A stretch of DNA of 64,000 nt from Planoprotostelium fungivorum (taxonomy: Eukaryota > Evosea > Variosea > Cavosteliida > Cavosteliaceae), in NCBI GenBank assembly GCA_003024175.1, contig MDYQ01000149.1:1-64000 (forward strand), given 5' to 3'. This document shows, in pieces, positions 49,472-59,959 of this stretch. The position numbers and the translations under genes are program-made. Every line of letters starts with the position of its first letter. Position 1 is the first letter of the stretch. The notes beneath the pieces are model-generated. The model saw only the letters and a list, made by a program, of their open reading frames with translations. It was not told the DNA's origin and did no database searches.

Positions 49472-51053
49472 GGATGCCTTACACTGCCAATCACCCCAAT
49501 AGAGCCGCTCTGCTCAACTTAGTCCAACAACACAGACAGAACGGCTATAACTCAGCATTTCGTGGAAAGGCATCAACCAGGATTCTGAGTGATACCACTG
49601 TTGAAGACGACGAAATCGATTCCTGGTATGCAGATGCACAAGCAGCCAACGCACAGCCTCCACCAAACAACGTGGACGAGCTATGGGTAGATCTGAGGGA
49701 CGCCATAGTCCCTCCCGTCCAGACTGCCCCAGCTGGTGAGTTCTTGACCCTTCGTTATTCTCTTTTTATTCTCTATATTCATGTTAGCCTCTACAGGGCC
49801 TCTGTGGCCTCTCAGGCTCTAGCTCGCATAGTGGCGGCTCTGGTGTAGTTTTGACTGTGTCACGTGACCTGTAAAATTGCTAGAAATATAATATATAATA
49901 TTTATATATATTAGATGATAATAATATATATTATACGTATATATATATATAATTGCTAGCAAAAATTTCTCAATATTCCATGCTGATGACCCCAGATCCC
50001 ACATTGATCTCTGTTCTGACAGAACTGAAGACCACAACAATAGATACAAATACAGCTCTAAAGGCTTATTTATCAGACAAGAAAACAGTGGCAATGTCCA
50101 AAGTCAAAGAGGATCAATTTTCAGAAGCCCTTCAAGCTGCAGGAATCAAACGAGTGAGTCAAATTGTGGATTACATTAATAATTGTTAACATTGTCAAGG
50201 TCCAGACAAAGATTGTAGCACCTCAAGTTAAGTCTTCCACACCTTACAAGTGGGACGAGAGGGATGAGGATGATCAGACAGCAGATGTCATCAAATGGTT
50301 ACGTGGATTAATACCAGAAGGGCCCTTAGGACTGAAATATCATGATATTTCAACCAAGAGATCAGAAAATGCTAAGGTTAGGATAGCAGACCTTACCCTT
50401 AGTGGAAGAGGAGACATCAAGATATCTACAGACGATACTGTTGGGTATGATAGTGTAGTGGTTGTGATAGATTTAAAGAGGAATGTAAGTCTATTGGATC
50501 ATAATATGGATTGAGATTGAATAGGCAACTCTATCTGGCACAGCCTTGTGTCAGGGAATGTCTGAAATGATGGCTGCTGCATCAATATCCTGCCACCCTG
50601 TAGTGGGTATACTGACTGATACCCAAAAATGGGCATTCTATTGGATGCGCACCAAGAGGGAAATTGGTAAGATTAAAACAATGAAACATCTGAACTGATG
50701 TGAGAGTAATATATTATAGGGAGATATGATGTCTACAATGTTAAGGATGGAGTTGGCTGTCTAAAGATGATCCTTGAAAGGCTCCCAAATCAGATTCCAC
50801 AACAGTTGGGAAGTGATCCCAAGCCCCTTCCAGAATATTTTGATCATCCTCGGTAAGGCTCCTCATGATAGTACATGTACCTTTTATAGTAAGATAACTG
50901 AAACGTGATTAGTCGAACATTAATCCAAGGCTCTGACTTCTGTTACTCATCCAATGAAAGTAACACACTAGACCTCATCCCTTTTCTGGAACCATGTGAT
51001 CAATTAGATGTATATGCCAATCATTATTACCAGGAGTTGTCCTACTTCATCTA
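49472..51053 (+). CDS. Crinkler-like (CRN) protein with REase-type core
   Basis: Crinkler-type proteins of oomycetes, fungi and amoebae combine an N-terminal module with nuclease- or kinase-like domains. Here about 130 residues of unknown N-terminus (MPYTANHPNRAALLNLV; DSWYADAQAANA; ALKAYLSDKK) precede a core reading PYKWDERDEDDQT, LTLSGRGDIKI, DSVVVVIDLKR and LCQGMSEMMAA. The pattern GRxDI... (I)DLK... Q fits the D-(D/E)xK restriction-nuclease fold used by CRN effectors. It continues VGILTDTQKWAFYWM and ends QELSYFI. Five to six exons; the first intron (49736-49960) is long and very AT-rich. It looks intact. The CRN link is inferred from motif order, not from a search; another REase-fold protein is possible. 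Confidence 0.6.
49862..49960 (+). repeat. AT-rich low-complexity tract in first intron of the Crinkler-like gene
   Basis: A run of TA dinucleotides and near-palindromic TATATAAT blocks, unlike any other intron in the window. Other introns are 35-60 nt and of ordinary composition. Confidence 0.8.
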
Positions 51054-51140
51054 AATGAACAAAATCATTTATTTACATGTGTCTTTTTATATTCTTTGTA
51101 GAACATTCATTTTAGGATTAATAATCTGAATAGGTTGAAA

Positions 51141-51290
51141 TCATCTTTTTCTTCTGCTGTTTGCCCATATTATGCCTGTTACAATCTTTTGCCAGATGAC
51201 ATGTTGCAAGTGGGGTATAACAAGGGGTCTCATCTGTAGGAAATTCGACCACTTCTGTTGTTGCTGTTCATTCAGAGTCCAGAGATAGAG
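51141..51290 (-). other. Short minus-strand coding-like remnant
   Basis: Reads LNEQQQQKWSNFLQMRPL then HVIWQKIVTGIIWANSRRKR before a stop. It has amino-acid composition like a real C-terminus but no recognised family. It is interrupted at its 5' side by the small hAT-type element at 51299-51398. Confidence 0.3.
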
Positions 51291-51298
51291 GATGGTGT

Positions 51299-51398
51299 TA
51301 AGGACCTGCGCAAGACCATCTTGCACGTTAAGGTTAACGTGTCCTGATTGCGAGACACGTTAAGGTAACTGCGTCAAGACCGTCTCTGCAGGTCCTTA
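51299..51398. mobile_element. Non-autonomous hAT-type element (MITE) 1
   Basis: 100 bp with terminal inverted repeats TAAGGACCTG / CAGGTCCTTA, flanked by a perfect 8-bp target duplication GATGGTGT (51291-51298 and 51399-51406). Eight-base duplications are characteristic of the hAT superfamily. Internally it has a second palindrome around CACGTTAAGGTTAACGTG. It encodes nothing. Confidence 0.9.
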
Positions 51399-51559
51399 GA
51401 TGGTGTGGCAAGATTTTCTCATTTCTAGTATACAATAGATCCTGCATGCGTGATCTTGTTACAAATTCAACATAATAAGAAACTTAGATGTAATATCAAA
51501 AAATGGGGGGAAATCAGAATATTCCAAAAAATTCAAACATGTAGATTACAGACAATTTC

Positions 51560-52295
51560 AACAATGAACTGTTCAATTGATTGTAAGTCTTGTCTACATG
51601 ATGAAATTGGCAGTTCCCAAAGCCTGGCTGAGAGACAATTTTTTTTGGACAAAGCATATATATATTGTGTGGCAAAACATACACCTCTTGCAATTTTGTG
51701 AGAGACAGGACAAGTTGAGACACCCCCTTGTCTTGACTGCGTCTTGACGTCAAGACAGAGACTGTGCCAAAACAGTCTCCTAGACAAGTCCGTCTCTGCA
51801 GGTCCTTACTCCTGAGGTGTTTCAAAAATGTGTTGAACATAATATGGGATATGGTGCTGGACAACTGCAGCACAAACATCAAGATGATCAACCTCCTTGG
51901 AGATGACAGAAGGTTGTGGAAGAAATTTGAAGGCTGTGAGTGTGGAATGCTTGTGATTTGAACTGATCAATGCAGCATTATTACAGGTCTGGGATATGAA
52001 TCACATCCTCAATCTTGTAGCTCAAGCTGCGTTCCTGCCATTCAAGATGAGGATCAATGTTGAGAGGTCAATTTTAATAGAGGAAGATTTTGACAAAGAG
52101 GAAGAAGACAAAAAGAAGGAGCAGGAGAAATCTGCCACCAAGAAGAGGAAATCAAAACTTGCTAAAAGAGCGGAGAAGACACCAAAGAAACACGTTCTTG
52201 TCCCAATTCCACTTCTTATGCCACCTCAGACCCCAAGATTGACCTGCAAACAGAGCAAGACAAAGAAGATCCCATTAAGTCTTCTTTTTGGTTAG
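51560..52295 (+). pseudogene. hAT transposase remnants
   Basis: Plus-strand segments read IWDMVLDNCSTNIKMINLLGDD and, after an apparent intron, WDMNHILNLVAQAAF, resembling the hAT catalytic-domain blocks in which a D-N-(A/C)-x-N strand is followed by a CxxHxLNL helix. A Lys/Glu-rich stretch follows (EEDKKKEQEKSATKKRKSK). The 5' portion (SSQSLAERQFFLDKAYIYCVAKHTP) is split by the small element at 51693-51808. No complete transposase frame is present. The hAT call rests on these two short blocks and on the presence of hAT-type small elements nearby. Confidence 0.5.
51693..51808. mobile_element. Non-autonomous hAT-type element (MITE) 2
   Basis: Shares the right end CCGTCTCTGCAGGTCCTTA with elements 1 and 3. 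The left end is eroded. A copy of the host sequence without any insert lies at about 62031-62085 (GTGTGGCAAAACATACACCTC running directly into CTGAGGTGTTTCAAA), which fixes the insertion point. The right flank is CTCCTGAG; the left flank CTCTTGCA is only partly matching, so the target duplication has decayed. Confidence 0.75.
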
Positions 52296-52335
52296 ACAAA
52301 GGCAAACAGGGTCCATCTAGAGGGAAGAACACAAG

Positions 52336-52852
52336 AACGTTGGTGTGGTGTTAAAAAATGTGAAATTTCAATATATTCCCCCTCTTTTCTGATGTCCTCC
52401 TGGTGTTGCTGTTTGCATGGTCATGAGTAAATTAATAGTAGATAAACAGTAATAATGTACAGGATTTGATAGAAGAAAAGGAGAAAGAGTACAAGGGAGA
52501 AATGAAAAGGGTACAAATAGAATGCAATAAACAATGTCTTCAGAGCTTCAGCTGGAAGAGATGCAAAAGACATTGGGAGATAAGGACAAATTTATTATAA
52601 AACAAATGACTGTAATCCAAGCCTTCAGTGTGCATGCAAATTCTGAAACAAAAATATTTGAAAAGCAGCCCAGCCAGCCCAGACACCCCGGCAGAAAGTA
52701 TCTGGAGATGAGAGATGAATGTTTTGAGAGAGAACCTTATCTTGAATAGTCAATACCAGCCTTGGCAAGCACAATGGGTGACTTGATAAGGGAAAGATTA
52801 TGTGATGGCAGTGCAGGAAGAGACGGCTCAGGACAAGAAGGTGCAGGTAGAG
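52336..52852. other. Unassigned ~520 bp
   Basis: Between the hAT remnant and arm B. A plus-strand frame from 52534 (SSELQLEEMQKTLGDKDKF, later LEMRDECFEREPYLE) looks coiled-coil-like but is only 71 codons, and I see no flanking exons. Nothing else is recognised. Confidence 0.35.
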
Positions 52853-53228
52853 CGCGATTACGCACTAAGGACCTGTACAAGACTGTCTTACACATTAAGG
52901 TCACTGCATTGAGACCGTCTCTGCAGGTCCTTATCACGCACGACCACCATTCATGTGAAACGGAGTTATAAGTACTCGATCTCTTAGAATCACTCGTGGC
53001 AGAGTGCCCTCATGAGGATCTCATGGCAGAAGCGGAGGCAGAGGGATTTTCCAACTACAGAGCGGCCAATTGTCATTTCCAACTGAATACACAAGCAAGC
53101 ACCTCACCATCACCAAACATGCCGCCCAAAGCTTTTGCACAGGTGGCCAAGGACTATGGCAGAGATACCCAGAGAGAACAGATGTCTTACATCACCCAAA
53201 TCAGGAGTGCTGGTCAGAAAGCTTGTCT
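52853..53228 (+). repeat. Inverted repeat arm B (right) of 4.75-kb segment
   Basis: Matches arm A (48477-48785) in inverse orientation. It contains the small element at 52866-52933, absent from arm A at the same point: arm A reads GCGATCACGCACGACC uninterrupted. Confidence 0.85.
52866..52933. mobile_element. Non-autonomous hAT-type element (MITE) 3
   Basis: 68 bp with TIRs TAAGGACCTG / CAGGTCCTTA, flanked by TTACGCAC (52858-52865) and TCACGCAC (52934-52941), an 8-bp duplication with one mismatch. Arm A supplies the empty site with a single copy, ATCACGCAC. Confidence 0.9.
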
Positions 53229-53319
53229 AAGAGAGGAGGGATTGAGCACTTCCAACATCACTCCAGCCTTTCTTGACGCAGCAAAGGACATCCCAATTGA
53301 ACGGCCTCAAATAAATTGA
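53023..53319 (+). CDS. Small ORF in arm B, function unknown
   Basis: From the ATG at 53023 it encodes about 98 residues: MAEAEAEGFSNYRAANCHF, PNMPPKAFAQVAKDYGRD, QMSYITQIRSAGQKA, ending ERPQIN. Only the first two thirds lies within the inverted repeat. In arm A the matching stretch is not open throughout. No family recognised. It may be the last exon of a longer gene whose 5' part was displaced. Confidence 0.35.
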   Translation: MAEAEAEGFSNYRAANCHFQLNTQASTSPSPNMPPKAFAQVAKDYGRDTQREQMSYITQIRSAGQKACLREEGLSTSNITPAFLDAAKDIPIERPQIN

Positions 53320-53533
53320 TCTTACCAATACAAATATTGATATTAGTGTGGATACAATGCAGTATGTTTATTATTCATATGGACATGGACTCCTTGAGAG
53401 ATTTGGATATGGGGTTATCAAAAAGGGCAAGATACAATCAGAACAGTCAAGAATTATGAATATGAGCTAAATTCGAGAGTGATGATTGGTACAAAGATCT
53501 GTACAATGAGCCATTTGACGTGAGATTGATTTA

Positions 53534-54849
53534 TTACAAATCATCAAGAGAAACTAGTTTCTCCATTGTGTAATCGACATTGTCAATTTGAAATTTGATG
53601 AAATCCCAATCTTGAGCCTCTTTAAACTTCTTGAGGATTGAGGTGTGATGATGGCTATATTCTCTGAGGATACCTACCTTGTGGTGAGTACATCAGCAGA
53701 AGGGAATCCTCACTAGATTCAATGATTCGGCTGTGAAGTTGTTGTACTGTATAAGCGGACAGGTATATAGGAATCTTTGTCTCTGAAATCTCCCAAATCA
53801 TCTCTGTGTAGTGATCAATGGCCTCACTCAGCAACAGAGAGCACAAGGTCTTTGGTGCTTCAATAGGGTCTTGGAATGTACGTGCTTGCTGCAGTGCATT
53901 GATGTACTTCCTTCTATCTCTGAACATGGGGAATGGGACTGGGCAGACGTGGTCAATGATCCTCTTTGAGATAAAACAGCAGATCCTGCTGTTACCATCA
54001 ACAAATGGATGAAGGTCCACAAAGTGAAATTGAGCAAATGCAGCAATGGCGAACGTCTTGAGGACTCTATCAGTTCCATCCGTCATCTCAGTTTTCTTCA
54101 GAAGCTTGTCAACAGCGTATACATAATCGTTGATCCTCTGTCCGACCAGCATATGGTGCGGGTAATGGTGTGCCCCTCCTACAATTATGAGTTCTGTGTA
54201 TATATGAGAAAATTACCATCTTCCTTCTTTGTGCATGACCCCTTGTTGCGAATCTCTCCCACAAAATCCAATCCTTTTATGTCTTGGAAAAGAATTTTGT
54301 GCCAATCTTTCAAACTATTGACGCTGAACACCAATGACGGAAGTGTCGGGTCTGGCGTATATGTTGACCTCAGAAGCTGGAGAGTGTTGACCACATCTTT
54401 CACTTTCCCTAAGTGTCCATTAGAATCATTTGCGTGTGATGATGATACCTTTATGTTCTTCGTGCAAAGACTTGAAACTTTGTATGCATGTCCTGGTATC
54501 GTGCAACTCCTCAAATCCAGCAAACTCAATCTTATTGTTATGGTGGATCCACCGTACGACTGACTCTGTAATACTCCTTCTTCTAGGATGAGCGAGCGAT
54601 TAAGTGTTAGAGAACTCACTTATGACCTTGGGAGTGCTCTTTTGCTACAGATTTGTATGTCTCTATTATCTTGTTCAATTGGTGGGAAAGACTCTGAATG
54701 TCCTGGTCAGACTTGAACCCAATGAGGTCTTGCCGGAGTCGAATGACCTCTGTGAATATGCATGATTTGGGACCACTATCCAACGAAGAATTCAAAAGTT
54801 CTGTTCCGTGTAACGTCGAGGACGGTGGTTGATTTTGTTTCGTAGTCAT
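53534..54849 (-). CDS. Fic-domain protein (putative AMPylase)
   Basis: Fic proteins transfer AMP or related groups to target hydroxyls. The catalytic loop reads HPFVDGNSR (canonical HPFx(D/E)GN(G/K)R; here Ser follows Asn). It is preceded by GEIRNKGSC, the Fic core entry, GGAHHYPHH, NDYVYAVDKLLK and FAIAAFAQFHFVDL. About 250 residues of unclassified N-terminus (MTTKQNQPPSSTL; FTEVIRLRQDLIGF; VSVNSLKDWHKILFQD-like) include coiled-coil potential. The last exon reads AQDWDFIKFQIDNVDY. No signal peptide or TPR, so it is not the ER FICD type. Four exons with introns of about 38-60 nt. Confidence 0.82.
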
Positions 54850-55144
54850 GTCGGTTGGAATGCAAGTCAGGCCGACCCAAACTTCCTAGTTTGCGTGATT
54901 CACCGAATGAACGGAGGCCTCCGTTAGCTGAATGGCGATCGCCAAATCCTTTGGTTGCCTAAACCAACCTCTTTTTTCGACCAAGGCGGGAGAAAGATCA
55001 TTCCTCGAAAGGTTAACAAAATTTTGCATCTACATCACTTAAAGTTTTTCGTCGTTTTTACTGGTCCGAGGATACAACGCGACATACGTCAGGTGTGTAG
55101 AGCAGCAGAGAATAATTTTTGTGCACAAATCAATACTATTCCCC

Positions 55145-58100
55145 ATGTCCGACTTTTGGCTTCGTGCAGTAGGGGATGGCGAGTGTGAGTCATTCTTCGT
55201 TCTCCGTTTGTCTGATATTTTCTCGAAGATGTCAACTCGGTTCGATTTGATGCGGAGAGGAAAGAGTTGGGAGATGAGATTCACAAAGCAACAAGAGCGC
55301 TGCTGGCAGAAGCATTCAGTGGCGAAGAAGTACATACAATCACAGAGAAGTCTCCAACTTTGAGACAATTTGCCATTGCCCTGGAGTATATATTGAAACA
55401 TGGATTGAGATCGAGTAAGAGTATGAGATTGAAAACATCTAAAGGACTTAGGGGGTGACGTGAGGTCGACCATGTGGAACTACCTAGAGGTACTAGAGAA
55501 GATACCCCAAACGAGCTCAACCATCAGTAATTTGCGTCGGTTGACCAAGGTATGAACAGAAGCACTGATATTGACGACAGATTCACACATGAACAGGTAA
55601 CATCTTCGGAAGGAAGAGCGAGAGCGTGGATCCGGTTGGCACTCAACACCAACATGCTCGATACTCATCTGCAGTACTTATTAAAAAGCTCCGCCACAGA
55701 GTGAGTCAAGTCAGTCACTTCCGATGTAGTGACAAACGCAATAGATCATGTTACGAGGCACATGCATACATTCGTGAGCCAAGTTCAGCCTCTTTTATGT
55801 TATCGCTGATCACAGGTGACATTGAAAGTATTTTAGTGCTCATCCATCAAAGGTTTGAATGGGATTCCCTTCTCACTCAGTGTGGATGATTCCCAATTAG
55901 AATACTACCTCGATTTATTCAAGTGAGAACTGCTTCTCAATGCACACAAAAAAAGAGCACGGAAATCGCTAACGACGATAGAACACCGGTGACAACTAAC
56001 AAATCAGAGAAAAGGAGAAAGGTCAAAAAGAAGACCATCAATCTGGATCATGAGGAAGGAGTAGTAGAAGAAGAGGAAGAGATGAACAAGAAGGTGAGAA
56101 ATAGAGAAGAAAAGGAGATCAAGTTGAACAGGGTAGACAAGGAGAAAAGAGGATCATAGTCCCGGATTCACCGATCGAAAATAAAATACAAGCGGAGGAA
56201 GAAAGGGTGAAGCAAAAACAACCATGTGAGAGTGAACAATCTCCAGGTAGAGAAATACCGTAGAGAGGTACTGGAGGAAGAGATTCGAATAGCAGAGCAA
56301 CAGAAAAGAGAAGAGGAGAGGAGGAAGGCTCTAGAGGAGAAGATACAATATGAAAGAGAGCAGCGGAGGAAGTATGGAATGAAACATGGTAGGAAGACTC
56401 ACAAAAACTAGGATGGCTGAGGAGGATGCAAACAGGAGACAAGATGAGTTAGAGAAACTCCAAAAAGAGGCAGATGAAGTAGATATGACAACAGTAAGGA
56501 GTGCTAACGTGTTGGACAGTTGGAAGCACAGAGAATCCAACAACTCATAGAGGAGCAAGAGAGAAAAAGACGAGAACAGTTGTTAAATCGTAGTCTCAGC
56601 TCTAGTACAAACGACTTACAAAATTTGGAGAAGATCGCATCAACAAACCAGGTACACAGTGTATGAAGAGAGAAAAGTGAATAGCAACAGTTACGCAATT
56701 CGGCACCGTCTACACCAATGATGTCTAGTCCTCAGTTGAGCCACAATCAATGGAATAGAAGAGATTTGGATCACCAAAGTAGAGATGCTGACAGGAGAGG
56801 AAAAGAAGAGGTGGGTCAATGCAACAACGAAGACCAACACGAATAGGGTGTGAAGCGGAGAACTTTCGGCTCATCATTCAGAACAGCCTCAGAGGAGGAT
56901 ATGGTATCTCTTACTTCACATTCATCAATAGCACTATTCTATGAGTATATGTTGATGGTTTGTAGGTTCACAAAAGAAGAGAAGAAGATAGAAAGAAGAA
57001 GATGGAAGAAGATCTACGAAAACTACTCAATGAAGAAAAAGAGAAGCTGGCTCAAATGATCACAACAGGAAGTCTGTCAACAACCATCGAACTAGATTTA
57101 TCCCTTGCCACAGAAACGACCATTGATGACAAGGAGAGTGTCAGTGGTATAGACGCAGAGGAGGGGAGAGAAGAGCAAAGTGGAGAGAGGGAAGAGGAAG
57201 AAGAGGAGGCAGAGAGAAACGGACAGACAGAAGACGGACACGAAGAGAGGGAGGAGAGACTCGGAGGTGGAGAAGGCATAGAGAGGGTTGAAATAGAATC
57301 AGAGGGGGTCATCGAGAAGGTCCATCAGGAAATACTTGATCAAACCATCAAAGACAACGTAGGAGATGTAGCAGACGAGACAGAAGAGCAAAAAAGAGAA
57401 AAACTGAACGGAATCGAGGAAGAAAAAGACAGAGAAGAGCAAGAAAGGAGAAGTGAAGAAGTGAAGAGGGAAGAGAGGGAGCTAGAAAGCAACAGACCCA
57501 GGAGGCAGAGTGGAATAATTGTGACAGAAGAAGAGGTAGAGAGAAAGAGGAAGGAAGCACAAGAGCGGGTAAAACAAAGGATAGCTAGAATAGAAGAGGA
57601 GAGGAAGAGGAACACGCCCAATACACAGAGTCCAGTGGTCACCAGGATGGAAACCCACGACCAAGTAAGAGGAAGAAAGGGGCTACACTAAGGGAGCATA
57701 GGACTTAACGAAAGACCTGGAGGACCTGGACGACATGTTAAAACAAGTAGATATAGAGATGGATAGTCCTACGCAAACAGCACTGAGGAAGAGAATTGAG
57801 GAGGAGAGGAGATCAAAGGCAGAGGAGGAGGTGAGGAGAGAGGCAGGTAGTGAATAACAGAGAGAAGGAGAGGAGGAGGGAGGAAGAGGCGAGGAGAATA
57901 GCAGCAGAAGATGAGGACATGAACAGTTTGTTAGAGTACCAGATGCAATTTAAGAAGAAGAGAGAGTCCATCCGAATCACCCATAACATCGAAGAAATTG
58001 CCCAGCAGACGTGAGAAAAGATGGAAGAAGAGAGAACTGAAAAGCCAAGGAATACAATTGAAGAGAACGCGGCTGAGAGGGTCAAGGCTGACACCAACAG

Positions 58101-59837
58101 GACCAATAGAAACCAGATGGATCGATTGGACTCGACCGTTCATACATCTTCCATCGGCCCAGACACGGCATTCAAGAGAGATCTTCAAGATTATTCCAGG
58201 ATTTTGGAAGCAGAGACAGCTGCGATCATTCACTCGGACCACTCTTCAGATGAGCCCGTCTCATTCTCGGCGAACCAGGGTATGAAGAAAATCTTGTAGA
58301 CGTACATAATCTCCTCAGATGACCAATGGCTCCTGCGATCATTGAAAGAAGGTGAACAAGATAAGAGCAAACCGACCGAGCCAGAACTTCAGACTCCAGG
58401 TGAGGATCATACAATAGAATCCGTTTAAGGGAGGAAGGAAATCAGGTAGTATCTGCCATCAGCAATCGATACTTGGCAAAACACCTGACGCAGAGTCGAG
58501 TGGATGCACAGCCATCACCGAGATTCTCTGGGTTCGTCTCTCCTCAGTTAGGTGAGCAATTGTCAAAATGCCCCAAAGGTGACCGACACAGTTCCTCCTG
58601 TGGATCTCTCTTCTTCGATTGGAAGTGGTGCGAACAAGAATCGATCGAGGTCTTTTGGTTCCCAAGGGAAGGGAAGGAGTAAGAGCAACATCTTCGATTT
58701 CAGACAGAGCCTCACCTTGGACAATCCACTCAAGGTGATGGAGAAAACTGCACCTGAACTGAATGTGACAGGTTGAGCAGGGAACCAACATGGTTTATTA
58801 TGTCACTCACACCAAAGGAAGACCCTCAGACCAAGAGAACATCTGTTTCACTTGCGGCTCTCGACTAGAGACAGGTATCCCACCGTTCATCATTGCTCCA
58901 CTGACACAGCAGGCTTCTTTTCCCCAAAACCTAAATACTGCGAATATACTGGAAAGTACCATTGTAACAAGTGTCATCACGACCAAAGGTCAATCATACC
59001 AGCTCGTATACTTCAGGTGATTATAGTTTGTGGACTGGAATTCATTCATGATAGAATTGGGACTTTAGACCCTATCCAATATGTGATGCAAGCAAGGCCT
59101 TCTTGGAATTAACCGTAGATGACCCGGTCTACGACATATCTGCTATCAGCTCTGGACTATTCTATAAGGTATCATCTCTTCCATCACCCACGATTCAATT
59201 GACTTCCCATAGGTTCCAAATCTTCGGAATGTGAAGATCTTGAGGAGACAACTGTACTATCTCAAAGATTACATCTTCAATTGCGATAGAGTATCGCAAG
59301 AGAAGGTATTGTGAAGGATCATTGATGTGTCTGAAGAGGGATAGGTAGTGAAAGAGATCTCAGATCGATTACACATCATACACAATACAGACATCTACTC
59401 TCTACAAGATCTGATGGACTTAAACACTGAGAAATTGATCGATTGGATCCGAGACTTGACTGAGAGATTCATTGTCCACGTGACCAAGTGCTCAGTAAGA
59501 TCACTACCAGAAGAAAAATAACAAACAACAGACATGCAAAGAGAGAGGCCAGATCTGTGGGCTTTGTCAGGATCCGAAAGTGATCTATCCATTCAATGTT
59601 CGTACCATCACGGAGTGCAAGAGGTGAGGAGTAGGTTGAGGATCAACTGAATGCATCAGGTGCCACACACCCTATCATCGAACATGCAAGAGGAGGAGTC
59701 CAAATTGCTGCCCTATTTGTGAGAGATCCGGTCAAGATGGTAGATGGGATGCGTCAGTCGACAATGATACGGACGACATAGATACTGTACAACAGTTCAA
59801 ATCGGGTCTTGAGAGGGGCTCCAGCTTCCGATTTTGA
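55145..59837 (+). CDS. RUN - acidic coiled-coil - Rubicon-homology protein
   Basis: RUN plus Rubicon-homology (RH) proteins (PLEKHM1, Rubicon, Pacer, DEF8 kin) bind Rab7 and control late endosome or autophagosome traffic. RUN: LGDEIHKATRALLAEAF, TLRQFAIALEYILKHGLRS, MWNYLEVLEKI, GRARAWIRLALNTNMLDTHL and GIPFSLSVDDSQLEYYLDLF (to about 55920). A very long Glu/Lys/Arg-rich coiled coil follows (about 55950-58100). The C-terminal RH domain is a Cys-rich zinc module: ICFTCGSRLETG, PKYCEYTGKYHCNKCH, RSIIPARILQ, RRQLYYLKDYIFNCDR, HIIHNTDIYSLQDLMDL and CKRCHTPYHRTC with CCPICERS near the stop at 59837. Start ATG 55145 is chosen because it splices directly to the RUN exon. Single-gene status across the coil is inferred; many short introns. 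Confidence 0.78.
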
Positions 59838-59959
59838 ATAGATCCCATTTATTATAATTCAACCAGAAGAAAGCTTTTGATTTAGTTGATTTATCATCTT
59901 AATAGGGGATTGCTCCTGCTCTGCTGTGAGTCGAAATCTATACACTCCAAACAACGCTC

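Noticed and set aside
54183-54230. An ultra-short 23-nt intron in the Fic gene
   Set aside because: A 38-nt intron with the same donor and an acceptor 15 nt further on also keeps the frame and fits the intron size of the other genes.
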